Shown one piece after another: positions 1 through 15,519 of a DNA stretch of 64,000 nucleotides; position 1 is the stretch's first letter; every line of letters starts with the position of its first letter. The notes beneath the pieces were generated by a model. The model was not told the origin of the DNA. It did no database searches and saw only the letters and a list, made by a program, of their open reading frames with translations. The stretch comes from Cacajao melanocephalus (lineage: Eukaryota > Chordata > Mammalia > Primates > Pitheciidae). The position numbers and the translations under genes are program-made. The stretch is taken from assembly GCA_963573385.1 (NCBI GenBank), contig CAUYLG010041516.1, positions 18,498-82,497 on the forward strand. The letters run 5' to 3'.

Positions 1-1123
1 AATTATTTTATTTGTCAAGCTGAGTTTTAAGTAATCTTAATTGAGAACTCTTCTCCTCAAAGTTTCTAGAAATTCCTGTTGTATATTTAGCAATCAGGTA
101 TATTCTCCTACAACTAAAAAGTTAAGCATACCTAATCATATCATTTAACAAACAAGAGAGAAACAGAATTTCAAAAACGTGAATGATATCATGGAGAAAG
201 AAAAGGAGACACGTATACACAAATGATGTCTGCAATAACGTAAAAAGGAAAAAGATCGGGAAACAAAAGAATTGTAGGATTAAAACAAGAGGTAAGAGGT
301 GAACAACCAAGATGATAAAAGATAAAAAGAAGACGAAAATATGCATGTTTTAAAGTCAAACACTTGGTTTGATTTTTTAGCATCAAAAACAACAATTATG
401 CTTTGACAAATTAAAAACAAACTGGGTCAGCATTCCCCAGTAGATATCTCCAACTATTTTATCTTCAAAGATAGTTTCAAATATTTTGCCTGGGGAAAAA
501 TCATCCATTCCAATTTTAGTTCCCATTTTTGAAACATATTATCTTGCAGCATTTGAGATGGAATTGAATCCTTACTATTTTTATCTACTTATTAGTCAAT
601 TATTAAATGGTATACTCAGTCTTTCACAAGCATTTTTCAGGTGAACATTCAAATAAAACAAGTGATTATTATGGCAAATATCATGGAAGTAAATGACCTA
701 GACTTTTCTCTCTTATTTCTTTTACATAGATATAATAAATATTGATTATTTTATATGGGAACATACATTTAGGTACCAAATTATTTAGGGTAATCCAGTT
801 TCTATGCTAGCCATGTGAAATATTTCCTCAGTACAGCATCATTTAAAACTTGCTCTCCATTTAGAGCGACTCAATTGGGCTCTGATACCATGGATTTATT
901 CCTAGGCTCCTATAATGTGCTATCATTTGCACATGGTGAGGACAACCCACTTTATCAGGCATGCATACTTTGTCTTGCAATGGTATGGACTGGAGAAGGT
1001 ATAAGAAATGTTCTTGGGGAAAGTGTGCTATTTCTTAGTTCTCTGTTAACTCATTATAGTTTTAAGTACACATAAAAACACCTGAGGGAGCAATAATGCA
1101 GAGGTTGTTAAAAATAAAGCAGA
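1..1123. other. Downstream flank, nothing recognised
   Basis: AT-rich intergenic DNA beyond the 3' end of ZNF804A. The small ORFs here have no recognisable similarity and look like chance. Confidence 0.6.
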
Positions 1124-1426
<303 letters not shown>

Positions 1427-1439
1427 TAAATAAAGCAGA

Positions 1440-2164
1440 ATCTGGAAGAGTCATGTAGACTTTTTAACTGTTTCTGGGTGATTTTTTTTTTTGAAAATAT
1501 AATACAAGCGTAACTACTAGAAAGATTTTTATATAGAAGGGCTATTTATTTACTCTCCATCCCACTTCCAGATTCTCAATTAAGAGTTAACATCCTTATA
1601 CAGATTGTATTTATGCCATTCATCCCAATATATTATATAACAGACAGTGATGTATTAAAGTTAAACCTATTCCTTAATTCATGCCAACATTTCCATATAT
1701 TTCCCACAATAATTAAAAATGAACACAATAAATTTGAGAATTTAAACGTTATAAGCACTTATATTTCTTATTTACCATTGCTTGTCTATTAGTCCTGTTC
1801 TAGAGTTCCTGAGGAATACTACATACTTTATATATTTTTGAGCTATTACCCACCCAAATACTAAAATTACTTTAACATGAATTTCTGTGGCTTATTATCT
1901 ACAGAGAAGGCCAACTGTTTAGGAAATACAGTAAACTTTGAGTATAAGTAACATTCGAAAAAACAGAAAAACAAATGGACCCTCTGTTATACTATTCTAA
2001 AAGATAGTATTATAGTTGAAGCATAGGTAGAGCTCCAAGGATGTTTTGGTGGGCCTTGGAGATTCAGAGATTCCTGTGTATGAGAAAAGTAATATAAACT
2101 CCACATCTACTGTTACTATACATTCCTAAAACAGTGAAAACCAACTAAAAACAAAAGTTTGATT
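1440..2164. other. Gene-proximal downstream flank, nothing recognised
   Basis: AT-rich sequence between the predicted 3' end of ZNF804A and the Alu. The part at 2115-2160 is GT/T-rich on the minus strand and probably serves 3' end formation. Confidence 0.5.
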
Positions 2165-2185
2165 TACTTAAAGAGTTAACAAAAA

Positions 2186-2191
2186 TTTATT
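2186..2191 (-). promoter_or_regulatory. Distal poly(A) signal AATAAA
   Basis: A canonical AATAAA hexamer lies on the minus strand 439 bases after the stop codon. Just downstream (about 2160-2115) is a strong T/GT-rich stretch fit to act as the downstream element. This makes it the better of two candidate signals for the ZNF804A mRNA. Confidence 0.6.
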
Positions 2192-2463
2192 GCAAGAGAT
2201 ATTTTTCACTGAATTTACAGTTTCAAGGAACATAGTACAAAACATAGTGCCATCAGCTTTGTCTAAACATTAAATAGTTGCAAATACACAAAGATTAAGA
2301 AAAACCCAGAGAGCATACTTTACAACATAAATTATAGTACTATAAATATATTTTATGTACATTATACATACTCTTCACACATAATTTTAATATACAGCAT
2401 ATATTGTATTGATTTTCAAACTATTCAGTGCTTTAATAGTATTATATGTCAGAAACTTAGGGA

Positions 2464-2469
2464 TTTATT
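2464..2469 (-). promoter_or_regulatory. Proximal poly(A) signal AATAAA (candidate)
   Basis: A second canonical AATAAA lies only about 160 bases after the stop. Downstream sequence is less GT-rich than at the distal site. It could give a shorter 3'UTR isoform. Confidence 0.35.
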
Positions 2470-2629
2470 TGCATCATTACACTTACAGTAAATGATTTCA
2501 AACCAATGAGGCCATATATCAGCCAGTTTATTTCCACCAGTTAAACAGCCAAGTACCCACACTGATGAACACTTACGCATATAGCAATAGTTTTCACAAG
2601 AGTAGTTTCTTTTTCCATTATGGTGATGA

Positions 2630-5600
2630 CTAGAAGAGAGGCTGCAAAGGGATGACAGTAGGGTGTGGGGAAAGCAGTGAAGGAAAGAGTGAATGCGGTA
2701 AAGGTGGGAAAGCCAGATGGCTAGGATGAAGAACGGAAGCTGGAATGATTGGCATCTGAGGAGGAGCAACAAAAGTCGGCTGGTTCCCAGGACAAAGCCT
2801 GGGTCCTACTGGTCCTACTGAGAGCTGAGGTAATGAGGTTCTAGTGAGAGCTGGGATTTGGGAAAGAAACTGTTGGTGTGGCTGAAGCACTTTAAAGGTT
2901 CCTGCAGCTGCTGCTGCAGCCGCAGCTGCAGCAGCTGCAGCGTGCTGCTGCAAAACAGTGTGATGTACAGTGGTTACAGAGGTAGAACATAAGGACTGCT
3001 GCAAAGGCAAAGGTTGCAGAGGTGTGCTTGGGGGTGGGAGTGCAGCTGGAGGAAAGGTAAATTTGACCTTGTTGGCCAGCATGTTTGGCTGTAGAATGTG
3101 CTGGTAGACCTCACATGGTACATTTTTAAATTTGTCATGGTTTTCTAGTGGAATCAATAATGCTTGCTCTGGTAAAGCTAATGGAGCCAGGATTTGCTCA
3201 GTTGTTACAAAGGTATGACCACTGACATGTGCTTCCTTGAATGGTAATGGTGGTTGTGTGTTACGGATTCCTGAATTATAACGCAGCCACTCAGTTGGCG
3301 TCTCATTCATCTTTCCTTGTGGAAGGGCCTCAGCCAATTCATAATGGCAAAGATAGGATTTAGGCTGTGACTGTCTAAAGCTCCTTTCAATGTTAGGCAC
3401 CTTGAAAGGAATTTGCTTTTCATTAAGACTTATATTTTCACTTCTTTCTTTGTGTTCAAGCAAAGTACTGTCGATTACTTCTTTTGTTGGGGCACTAACT
3501 ACATAGAGAGATGTGGTGGGATCATTGGAAACATCTGACAATTCACCAGAAGTGGTCTCCATTTCTAAATGCTCAGTTTCCCCGTTGGTTTCAGTAACAA
3601 GGAGATTGCTAGGGTGCAAAGGCAGTTTGTTTCTTAATTGGTCTGTTTGTTCTGAGTTCCTTTCAACTTTTGCAACTTCTCGTGGTTTCATTTCCTCTTT
3701 TTTGTCTTCGCTTATTAACCTGTCCAGAGGATTTAGGGAAGAATTGTCTTTCAGGGGATTATCTGTATTTTCTTTGAGTTCTGAAGTTTCAATTCCAGGA
3801 TGGAATCTGCCTCTTTTTCTCCTTCGTTTCTTTTTAGGCTTACAAGGAGCAACTGAAGTACTTGGTGGCCTCAAAAATTCTTCTGATAAATGATTCTGTC
3901 GATTCAAACTTTCATCTGAAGAATAAGAATGTGAATGTTGTCTGCGTTTTCGATAGAGTCTTTCTGATTCATTCATGACAGAACTGTAACCTCTTTTAAC
4001 AGCCTGATTCTGACTCACACATTTCATATCATTGTGAAGAACTAAGCATCTGTGATTCTGACTACAGCTTGATATTTTGGCTTTCCAACAACAGTAAGTT
4101 CTAGAGTATGTTAAATTATGTTTCCCAGAATGTATCATTGTTGGATTTGATTGTCCATTTAAAAGTATTGTGCTCTTTTTACAGTGGTTTTTAGAACTGA
4201 TAGTATCATAAGCATTGTATTCAGTATTCCACGTTTTACACATTTCTTCATTTTCACTTAAGGACATGGATTCTGATTTGAGCCTTTTATCAAGTAACTG
4301 ATGTGAGTCTAATAATTGCTCTGCAGCTAAATACTGCTTTTCTGAAATTGGTTCCAGTAGATATTTCCCAGCATTATCAGTGTAAATATTATCTGCTTCC
4401 ATTTTGCAGTAAGTTTCTGATTCTTTGGTTTTCTCTATATGATGATGCTGGCATAACTTTTTTCTTTTTTTCTTTCTTCTACTTTTATGGAAACAGTATT
4501 CATGAGTCTCTTTCAACCTTATTTTGTTGTATTTTTCATCTAGAGTGTGCTGTTTTATTTGACTTTTAGTAAAATTATACTTTTCTGTTTCTCTGATCTT
4601 ACAGGAAATATTTTTATACCTCTGACCCATATCCTCATTTTTTCCAGAATTACAACTACTGGAGAGCATATCATCAGCCAGAAGAGGAGTAACTTGGGTG
4701 TATTTATCTTTGCTACTTCCAGTTTCATAATCAGTTAGTCCTTCTATAGATACATCCTTGCAATCTGAAACTGCTCCCATGCAAATGTCTTCTTGCTTCT
4801 GCTGAGAATAAAGATCTTTTAAGGGTGGCCTATTTTTATTTAGTTTATTGTTTACTTTACTAGACTTGAAGTCAAAACATAGAGGATTACAGCTATAGGA
4901 AATTGATGGTTTAGTAGTTGTATAAACCAGCATTTCTGATGGCCACTGAAGAACTGTAGATCCGTTTTTGTTAAGGACAGGTACAAATGGCTCACATTGT
5001 CTTTTATAGAAATCTGTTTTCTTATGTGAGGTTATATTAACCTCTTCAGTATTTGAAGGGGTCAGTATCTCGGGACCATTTTTATTTTCAACCTCAGTTG
5101 TGGATGCCTTGTTATTCTTAACATTTTCTTCTGTGGGAGCTTGCACAGATATGCAATCATTAGACATGTCAAGAACTGTGGATTTATTTTCTAACAACTC
5201 AGAACTGTTACCACTCACAGGTATGTCTTCATTAATAACATCTTCCAGTAGTTTTTGATCTGCTAATGGGACTGAATTTTGACAATTATCTGCATCAGAA
5301 GATAACTGAACTTGAAGCTTACAGAGTGAAGGTAATAATAATGTATCTTTTTCTCTAGAGACTTCTTTTATCTCTCGAGTTTGAACAGTTTCTTTGTCTG
5401 TACACATTGCCTCTGGTGGATGAAAAGTGTTAGTTTTCTCCTCAGAACTCAAAAGCACATCTGTTGGTGAAGATAGTTGAAGATGACAAGCACTGGGGAC
5501 GAATCTACTTTTTCTGCTAAATCCTTTTCCCGCTGAGGCATCATCATTGTATTCAGAGAAGGCTGCAGCTGAGGACTCTAGCTTCACAGATGCTTTTTTT

Positions 5601-5867
5601 GGAAATGCAAAAGAAAAGCCGATTTTGTGTCTGTGAATCCCCTGGGTTTGATCCCCAACCTGCTTATTTTTTCCTGTATCATTATTTGCACTTTCTAGAT
5701 CTGCAGCAACACTGGTAGCATCTTTAGTATTCTCTTCACTATGAATCAAAGTATATTTGAAATCTTGCCGGTTATTAACTGAATCCACAACTCTATGGGA
5801 AATTTCATTACAGTTTTCTCTCACAGTAACAGTTGTTGATTTGAACATGGGGCCACTTCCAGGAGCA
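2630..5867 (-). CDS. ZNF804A: ZNF804A exon 4, terminal coding exon (about 1078 residues)
   Basis: This exon encodes some 90 percent of zinc finger protein 804A, a nuclear and cytoplasmic protein expressed in brain and linked to schizophrenia risk; its biochemical role is still poorly defined. The acceptor is a T/C-rich tract ending in ctag at 5871-5868. The first base, 5867, completes a Cys codon begun in exon 3, followed by APGSGPMFKS. The frame stays open to TAG at 2630-2632, after HPTVIPLQPLF. Beyond the acidic, Ser/Thr-rich and probably disordered body I see two basic clusters that could be nuclear localisation signals (RRKKKRKK near residues 592-599; KPKKKRRRKRGR near 805-816), a 13-Ala tract (near 1105-1117) and a Pro/Leu/His-rich C terminus. 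Numbering assumes a 37-residue exon 1. The ending and domain order match ZNF804A rather than the paralogue ZNF804B. No frameshift or internal stop is seen. Confidence 0.97.
2903..2941 (-). repeat. Trinucleotide GCN tract encoding 13 alanines
   Basis: Thirteen consecutive Ala codons (mixed GCT, GCA and one GCG) lie in exon 4 between QQH and GTFKV. The mixture makes overlapping CTGCAG and CAGCTG palindromes, so the DNA strand can fold on itself. Mixed codons suggest growth by unequal exchange rather than recent slippage. Confidence 0.95.
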
Positions 5868-8402
<2,535 letters not shown>

Positions 8403-8518
8403 CAGTTATATATATATATATACAAGTTTTCTTACATTTGGATGTACCATACATTAGAAAGTTATCTAGTTGTGTGTGTGTGTGGTGTGTGTGTGTGTGT
8501 GTGTGTGTTTGTGTGTAG
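8403..8518 (+). repeat. (TA)n and (TG)n microsatellites
   Basis: A short (TA)n at about 8407-8422 is followed by (TG)n at 8470-8518, interrupted once by GG. The Thr/His-repeat ORF read across it is an artefact. Confidence 0.9.
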
Positions 8519-8987
8519 GCGAAAAGTTTATTAGAAAAGTAAAGGAATAAAAAATGGCTACTCCATAGGCAGAACAGCCCTTTTTGTGTTCTAAGAGTAA
8601 ATGATTTATGTGAATCCATAAGGCAAATGATCTCTACTGATGTGATTTAAAACAATCCTTTCTCTCAAATAGCAGGCACATTTCCAAAATAATTCAAGGT
8701 ATTAGAAGAAAATTAGAACTGTTTTTCTAGAAATTCTTACTACATCGGGCATTATTTTTCATCTGTGTTAAAGAAGTTCATTTTCTGGATTGATGGCCAG
8801 AAAAACAGCATGTCAACTTGAACATAGTTGATAAATAGCCATGTGTGTGGTATAATTTTAGAGACATCAAAGTTGTCTTGTGCCCCAAATATTTTCACTA
8901 TGTACTTTCATAATGGTTCATGTTGTTATACAATTGTAATATGTCTGAATCTTGAGTAGGACTCTAAGATAATAAGATTTATACTAG
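8519..8987. other. Intron 2, nothing recognised
   Basis: AT-rich unique-looking sequence up to the MaLR LTR. Confidence 0.45.
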
Positions 8988-10818
8988 TGATATAGTGGGG
9001 CTGTGTCCCCACACAAATCTCATCTTGAATTGTAAATTGTAGCTTCCATAATTCCTATGAGTGGTTGAAAGGACCCACTGGGAGGTAACTGAATCATGGA
9101 GACAGGTCTTTCCCATACTGTTAATGCGAGCGTGAATAAGTCTCATGAGATCTGAGGGTTTTATAAAGAGGAGTGTCCCTGCACATGTTCTTTTGCCTAC
9201 CTCCATGTAAGACATAACTTTTCTCCTCCTTCGCTTTCCACCATGATTGTAAGGCCTTTCCACCCTTTGCATTTGTGAGTCAATTAGACCTTTTTCCTTT
9301 ATACATTACCCAATTTCGATGCATCTTTATTAGCAGCATGAGAAGTAACTAATATGGTAAATTAGAGCTGGGTAGTGGGGTGCTACTGTAAAGATACCTG
9401 AAAATTTGGAAGTGCCTTTGGAATTGGGTAACAGGCAGAGTTTGGAACAGTGTGGAGCACTGAGAAGACAGGAAGACATGGGAAAGTTTGTAACTTCCTA
9501 GAGACTTCTTGATGGTTTTAACCAAAATGCTGATAGTGATATGGACAATAAAATCCAGGTTGAGGTGGTCTCAGATGGAGATGAGGAACTTTTGGGGAAC
9601 TGGAATAAAGATTACTTTTGTTATGCTTTAGCAAAAAGACTGATGCCCCTGCCCTAGAGATTTGTGAAACTTTTCTAAAGAAATTTCTAAGCAGCAAAGC
9701 ATTCAAGTGGTGATTTGGGGGCTGTTAAAAGTTTTCCATTTTGTGTATTCACAAAGTTATGGCTTGGATTTAGAACTTACGTTTAAAAAGGAAGCAGAAC
9801 ATAAAAGTTTGGAAAATTTGCAGCCTGATGATGTGATAGAAAAGAAAACCCCATTTTCTGAGGAGAAATTCAAGCTGGCTGTGGAAAACTGCATAAGTCA
9901 CAAGGGGCCAAATGTTAATCACCAAGACAATGGGGAAAATGTCTCTAGGGCATGTCAGAGGTCTTCACAGCAGCCCCTCCCATCACAGGACCACAGGATT
10001 AGGAGGAAAAAATGGTTTTGTGGGCTGGACCCAGAACCTTAGTGCTTCGTGCCATCTCAGGACTTAGTGCTCTGCATTCTAGCCATGGATAAAAGGGGCC
10101 AATGTACAGATCAGGCCATTGCTTTGGAGGGTGCAAGCCTGAAGCCTTGGTGGCTTACACATTCTGTTGAGCCTGTGAGTGCACGGAAATCAAGAATTAA
10201 AGTTTTGGAACCTCTGCCTATATTTCAGAGGATGTATGGAAATGCCTGGATGTTAGGGGTTTGCTGCAGGGGCAGATCCTTCATGGAGAACCTCGGCTAG
10301 GGCAGTGCAGAAGGGAAATATGGGATAGGCAGGGGTTTGCTGCAGGGGCAGATCCCTCATGGAGAACCTCAGCTAGGGCAGTGCAGAAGGGAAATATGGG
10401 GTAGGAGCCCTGAAACAGAGTCCACAGTGGGGCACTGCTTAGCAGAGCTGTGAGAAGGGGTCACTGTCCTCCTCCAGACACCAGAATGGTAGATCCACTG
10501 AGAGTTTGCACTGTGTGTCTGGAAAAGCCAAAGAAACTCCACACCAGCTCATGAAAGCAGCCAGTAGGAGGTATTTCCTGTGCTGTTCTAGTGATAATAA
10601 GTAAGTCTCATGAGATTTGATGGTTTTGTAATGGGAAGATCCCCTGCACCTGCTTTCTTGCCTGCCATCATGTAAGCTATGACTTTGCTCTTCCTTCACC
10701 TTCTACCGTGATTGTGAGGACTCTCCAGTCATGTGAAACTGTGAGTCAAACCTTTTTCCTTTATAAATTTCTCAGTTTCTGGTATGTCTTTATTTGCAGC
10801 ATGAGAATGAACTAATAA
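8988..10818 (+). mobile_element. MaLR element (MST/THE1 type), LTR-internal-partial LTR
   Basis: An LTR at 8988-9356 has the MST/THE1 wording (ctgtgtccccacacaaatc ... gaataagtctcatgagatc ... ctaatatgg). It is followed by the matching non-coding internal region (9357-about 10576) and the 3' part of a second LTR (about 10577-10818). The second LTR lacks its first third and is joined directly to internal sequence, so a deletion removed the junction. The internal frames at 9707-10042 and 10049-10300 are relics of the MaLR internal region; these non-autonomous elements encode no known functional protein. Confidence 0.88.
10255..10406 (+). repeat. 76-bp tandem duplication inside the MaLR internal region
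   Basis: Two adjacent copies start with aggggtttgctgcagggg at 10255 and 10331, a period of 76. They differ at only a few bases (such as ccttcat against ccctcat). Confidence 0.9.
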
Positions 10819-11500
10819 CACTTGCAACATTTTAACAAACAAATTGGATAAAGTTTTGATAAATATCTTATAAATGTGCCCTTATATGTACCAGAAGCTT
10901 AGAGCAATACCTGGTATATAAAATGTCTGTTTCATAAATATTTTAAAATTATTGTGTGATTCATTTAGATCCTCCAAATTAGAATATTTTCCATCTATTT
11001 TAAAAAGTTAGTAACTATGAATAATGTTAAATAATTTTGGATTGTAAATCTTAATTTCTCCTACATAGCATAAAGTAGCTTGAGTGATATAGTTTGAGCT
11101 TCATATGATAGTTTAAGCTTCAAATGATATCTAATATTTTAATTGATATGATTTATAGAAAGTGTCTTTGTATGTTATATGTGTATGTATCTCATCTATA
11201 TCTATGTCATTATTTTAGAATAATTTTTGAATTATATAAAGATATTTCGAGATTGCTTATTTGCACTGATATATTTGTGTAGAAGGCCACTTTTCAGAGT
11301 ACAGTTTAGATGAAAAAGAGATCATGTCATAAATGTCTCAGTTGTACAATTACTTCACAGAAAGCAAAACTTTGAAATCTTTTCCTTGATATCACTATTA
11401 AAAGTGGATATAATTTTATATATGCATTAAATTATTAATTGATTTTAATACAACCAATGTAGAATTACAGAACAGTAGATCAAGAATATTTTGTTATAAA
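10819..11500. other. Intron 2, nothing recognised
   Basis: AT-rich sequence between the MaLR and the L1 block. Confidence 0.4.
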
Positions 11501-11504
11501 CTTT

Positions 11505-11604
11505 AGATATAGAACTATGTAACAAACCTGCATGATCTGCCCATGTATCTGAGAACTTAAAGTAAAATAAATATTTTTTTAAAAAGTAAAATATTTATAC
11601 AATA
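11505..11604 (+). mobile_element. L1 3' tail fragment
   Basis: The wording tgtaacaaacctgcatgatc ... gagaacttaaagtaaaataa is the typical end of a primate L1 3'UTR, followed by an A-rich tail. It abuts the next L1. Confidence 0.75.
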
Positions 11605-13390
11605 AAAAACTCTAAAACATTGATGTAAGAAATTGTAGAGGACACCAAAAAGTGGAAATACATTCCACATTCATGGATTGGAAGAATCAATATTGTTAAA
11701 ATGTCCATACCTTCCAAAGTAATCTACAGATTTAATGCAATTCATATTAAAATACCAATGATATTCTTCACATAAATAAAAAAAAAAATCCTAAAATGTA
11801 TATGGAACCACAAAAGACCCAGAATAACCAAAGCTATCATAAGCCAAAGGAACAAAACTGGAGGAATCACATTAACTGGCTAAAATTATAATATAGAGCT
11901 AAAGTAACCAAAATGGCATGGTACTGGCATGAAAAAGACAGACCAGTGGAATAGAATAGGGAACCTAGAAATAAATTCATACATCTACAGTAAATTCATT
12001 TTCATCAAAGCTTCAAAGAACATACATTGAAGAAAGGACAGTCTCTTCAATAAATGACAGTGAGCAAACTAGATATCCATATACAGAAGAAAGAAATTAG
12101 ACTACTATTTTTTGCCATGTACAAAAATCTCACCAAATGGATTGAAAGACTTAAATCTAATACCTCAAACTATAAAACTACAAAAAGAAAACACTGGGAA
12201 ACTCTTCAGGACATTGGAGTAGGCGAAGACTTCTTGAGCAATATCTCATAGACCCAGACAATCAAAGGAAACATGGACAAATGGGATCACAACCAATTAA
12301 AAAGCTTCTGCACAGAAAAAAAAATTAACAAACTGAAGAGACAACTCACAGAGTTCAAGAAAATATTTTCAAACTACCCATCTGACAAGGAATTAATAAC
12401 CAAGATACATAAGGAGTTAAAACAACTGCATAAGAAAAAAATCAAATAATCAGATTTAAAAATGGGAAAAATATCTAAATAGACATTTCTGAAAAAAAGA
12501 TGTAAGAATAACAGGCAAATGAAAAGGTGGTCAAAATCACTGACCATTGGAGAAATGCAAATCAAAACTACAGTGAGACATCATCTCACTCTAGTTAAAA
12601 TGGCTTTTATCCAAAGGACAAGCAATAAAAAATGTGAGTGAAGATGCGGAGAAAAAGGAACCCTTGTACATTGTTGGTAGGAATGCAGATTTGTACAATG
12701 ACTATGGAGAACAGTTTGGAGGTTCCTTAAAAACCTAAAAATAGAGCTACCATACAATCCAGCAGTCCCACTATACTCAAAATAAAGGAAATCAGTATAT
12801 TATAGAGATACCTGCTCTCTCATGTTTATTGCAGCTCTTTCACAATAGTACATATTTGGAAGCAGCCTAAATGTCCATCAACAGATAAATGGAAAAAGAA
12901 AATGCTGTACATATACACATGGAGTATTATTCAGCCACTGAAAAGAAAGAGATCCTGTTCTTTTCAATACATGAATGGAACTGGAGATAATTATCTTAAA
13001 TGAAATTATCTTTGGGAGCTAACAAACTCATGGAGACAGAGAGTAGAAAGATGGTTAATAGAGGATGGAAAAGGTAGTTGGGGGTGAGGTAAGTGGGGGA
13101 TATTTAATGGGTACAAACGTACGGTTAGAATAAGTAAGTCCTGTATTTTTTCACATGAAAGAGTGACTATAGAAGAAAGATGGCTTAATTGTACACTTGA
13201 AAATAACTAAAAGTAATTGAATTGTTTGAAACACAAAGGATAAACTCTTGAGATAAGGGATACTCTATTTACTCTGATGTAATTATTATGCATTGCATGC
13301 CTGTGTCAAAATATCTTATGTAAGCCATAAATATATATGCCTACTAAGTATCCACAAAAAAATAAAAATGACTATTAAAAATAAACAAAA
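11605..13390 (+). mobile_element. L1 (L1PB/L1MA-like), 5'-truncated ORF2 end and 3'UTR
   Basis: This is the 3' part of L1 ORF2 (aaagcttctgcacagaaaaa; cattgttggtaggaatgcag) and a 3'UTR ending in an A-rich tail near 13390. Many stops and indels break the reverse transcriptase C-terminal frame; the 65-residue frame at 12054-12251 is one remnant. It is a dead copy. Confidence 0.9.
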
Positions 13391-13704
13391 CGTAAATGTG
13401 TCAATATTGTAGAGGCTGTTCAGAAGCACTAAGTTACATCCAGGAGATCATACTAATCTTGATCTTCTATGCACAAATACTTCTCTTTGTGACAGACTTC
13501 CTAAAACCTGGGTAAACAAACTCATCAAATATTCAACTGCTTTGAGACCTGGCCAAATACTTTATAGAGTTTTAAAACTAGAATTTACAAGTTTTAATAT
13601 TATGTCTTATATTTTTCTGCAAAAAGAATAAAGTTCTACCTCATATTTACATCTAGAAAATAATTTTGAAAGGTGCATAATAGAAACCAAGTAGAGGTAT
13701 GCTC

Positions 13705-14345
<641 letters not shown>

Positions 14346-15104
14346 TATTTTTTAGAATACCAAGTGGAAATAACAGCATTTAATTTTCACACAAATAAAT
14401 ATATAAGACATTATCAGTGAAACTTATGAAAATATTGATGATATTTCTTTTTTTTTAATTGCATTTTAGGTTTTGGGGTACATGTGAAGAACATGCAAGA
14501 TATTTCTAAAGCTTCCTCAATAATTTACTGAGAATCATTTGTAAGGAATTCTTAGTGATAAATGTCAAGACAGAAATGGCAGTTAGCAAGAATTAGAAAA
14601 TTAAAAGACTATTAAAAGTAATTTGTGATATAAAGTTATCTAGCAATTTTATCCAAAACAAATTATAATATACACTGGCATATAATTCAATATATGCTTT
14701 GGAAATATGCAAGTTGCAAATGAAAAAGTGTAGAGAACTCAATATTTTTTGGTTATGCTACTGTCTCAGAGGGTCTATTCTACTTTTTAATGTATTTACT
14801 TCTCTTAGTTCTGTATAGAACCAAAGTGTCATAAGGGCAATGTAGGTCAAACTAACATTAACTATCAGATATATTCTCAGGAAATCCATGATTCTGGGAA
14901 CTTTATGATGATTCTAGCCCCAGATTAGTGGATAAAGTTGAGAGATTAGTAAAGGTTTAATCAATATAAGGAGGAGAGAGAGACAGAGAGAATGTAGATT
15001 AACCAACAATAAGAGAAAATATAAAAAGTAACTGTATGTTAGTTACTCCTCAGTTTGTGCTTTAACATTTAGGTTAACTACATTGTTTTACAATTGCCAA
15101 GCAA
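14346..15104. other. Intron 2, mostly unassigned; short L1 tail at 14445-14500
   Basis: The only piece I recognise is a short antisense L1 3' end (ggttttggggtacatgtgaa) at about 14445-14500. The rest is AT-rich and unassigned. Confidence 0.4.
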
Positions 15105-15250
15105 ATTTTCATAAACATCCTTATACCTATACTTTGTATACCTGTCTGGTCACATACCAAAGATAGATTCCTACAAACAGGACTGCTGGAGTAAAAGAGA
15201 TATGTGTGCTTTTCCTGAGGCTTTTGATGTTTTCCAAACAGCAATTCATT
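15105..15250 (-). mobile_element. Old L1M-like 3' fragment (probable)
   Basis: The wording aaagatagattcctacaaac ... gactgctggagtaaaagag resembles the antisense 3'UTR of old L1M elements (cctagaagtggaattgctgg type). Strongly diverged. Confidence 0.4.
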
Positions 15251-15519
15251 ACACCATTTTCATACTACTCTCAACATATATAAGGATATAAAACATGTCC
15301 AATATTAGGTAGCATCACTCAATATTTTAATTTATAGTCAATAAGTGTTTTAGCATTAATGTTTTGCTTATAATTTATTCGTTTACTATGAAGGCTGAGA
15401 TTTTTTACATGCATATTAGCCATCTGTATTGTTCATTCAGAATACTACTTCTTAAAATTGATTTAGCAATATTATATATATTACCTTATTTGATAATGAT
15501 AATAAATATGTAACTAGAC

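Larger units (their letters stand above)
2165..2629 (-). other. ZNF804A: ZNF804A 3' untranslated region (predicted)
   Basis: The sequence after the TAG, read on the minus strand, runs about 440-465 bases to the distal poly(A) signal and cleavage zone. It is AT-rich and free of interspersed repeats. The length agrees with the short 3'UTR I recall for the human transcript. The exact cleavage base is inferred, not seen. Confidence 0.6.

Noticed and set aside
2449..2772. 107-codon minus-strand frame overlapping the exon 4 stop
   Set aside because: It lies in another frame over the C-terminal codons and 3'UTR; the real frame is the long one ending at 2630.
3513..3893. 126-codon frame on the plus strand, antisense to exon 4
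   Set aside because: It is a shadow of the real ZNF804A frame; composition is that of the complementary strand and no domain is present.
4303..4738. Plus-strand frames within exon 4
   Set aside because: Antisense shadows of the coding exon, rich in Phe/Leu/Ile because the sense strand is Lys-rich.
9707..10300. Two adjacent frames of 111 and 83 codons
   Set aside because: They lie in the internal region of an MST/THE1 MaLR, a non-autonomous element whose internal frames are degraded and not a host gene.
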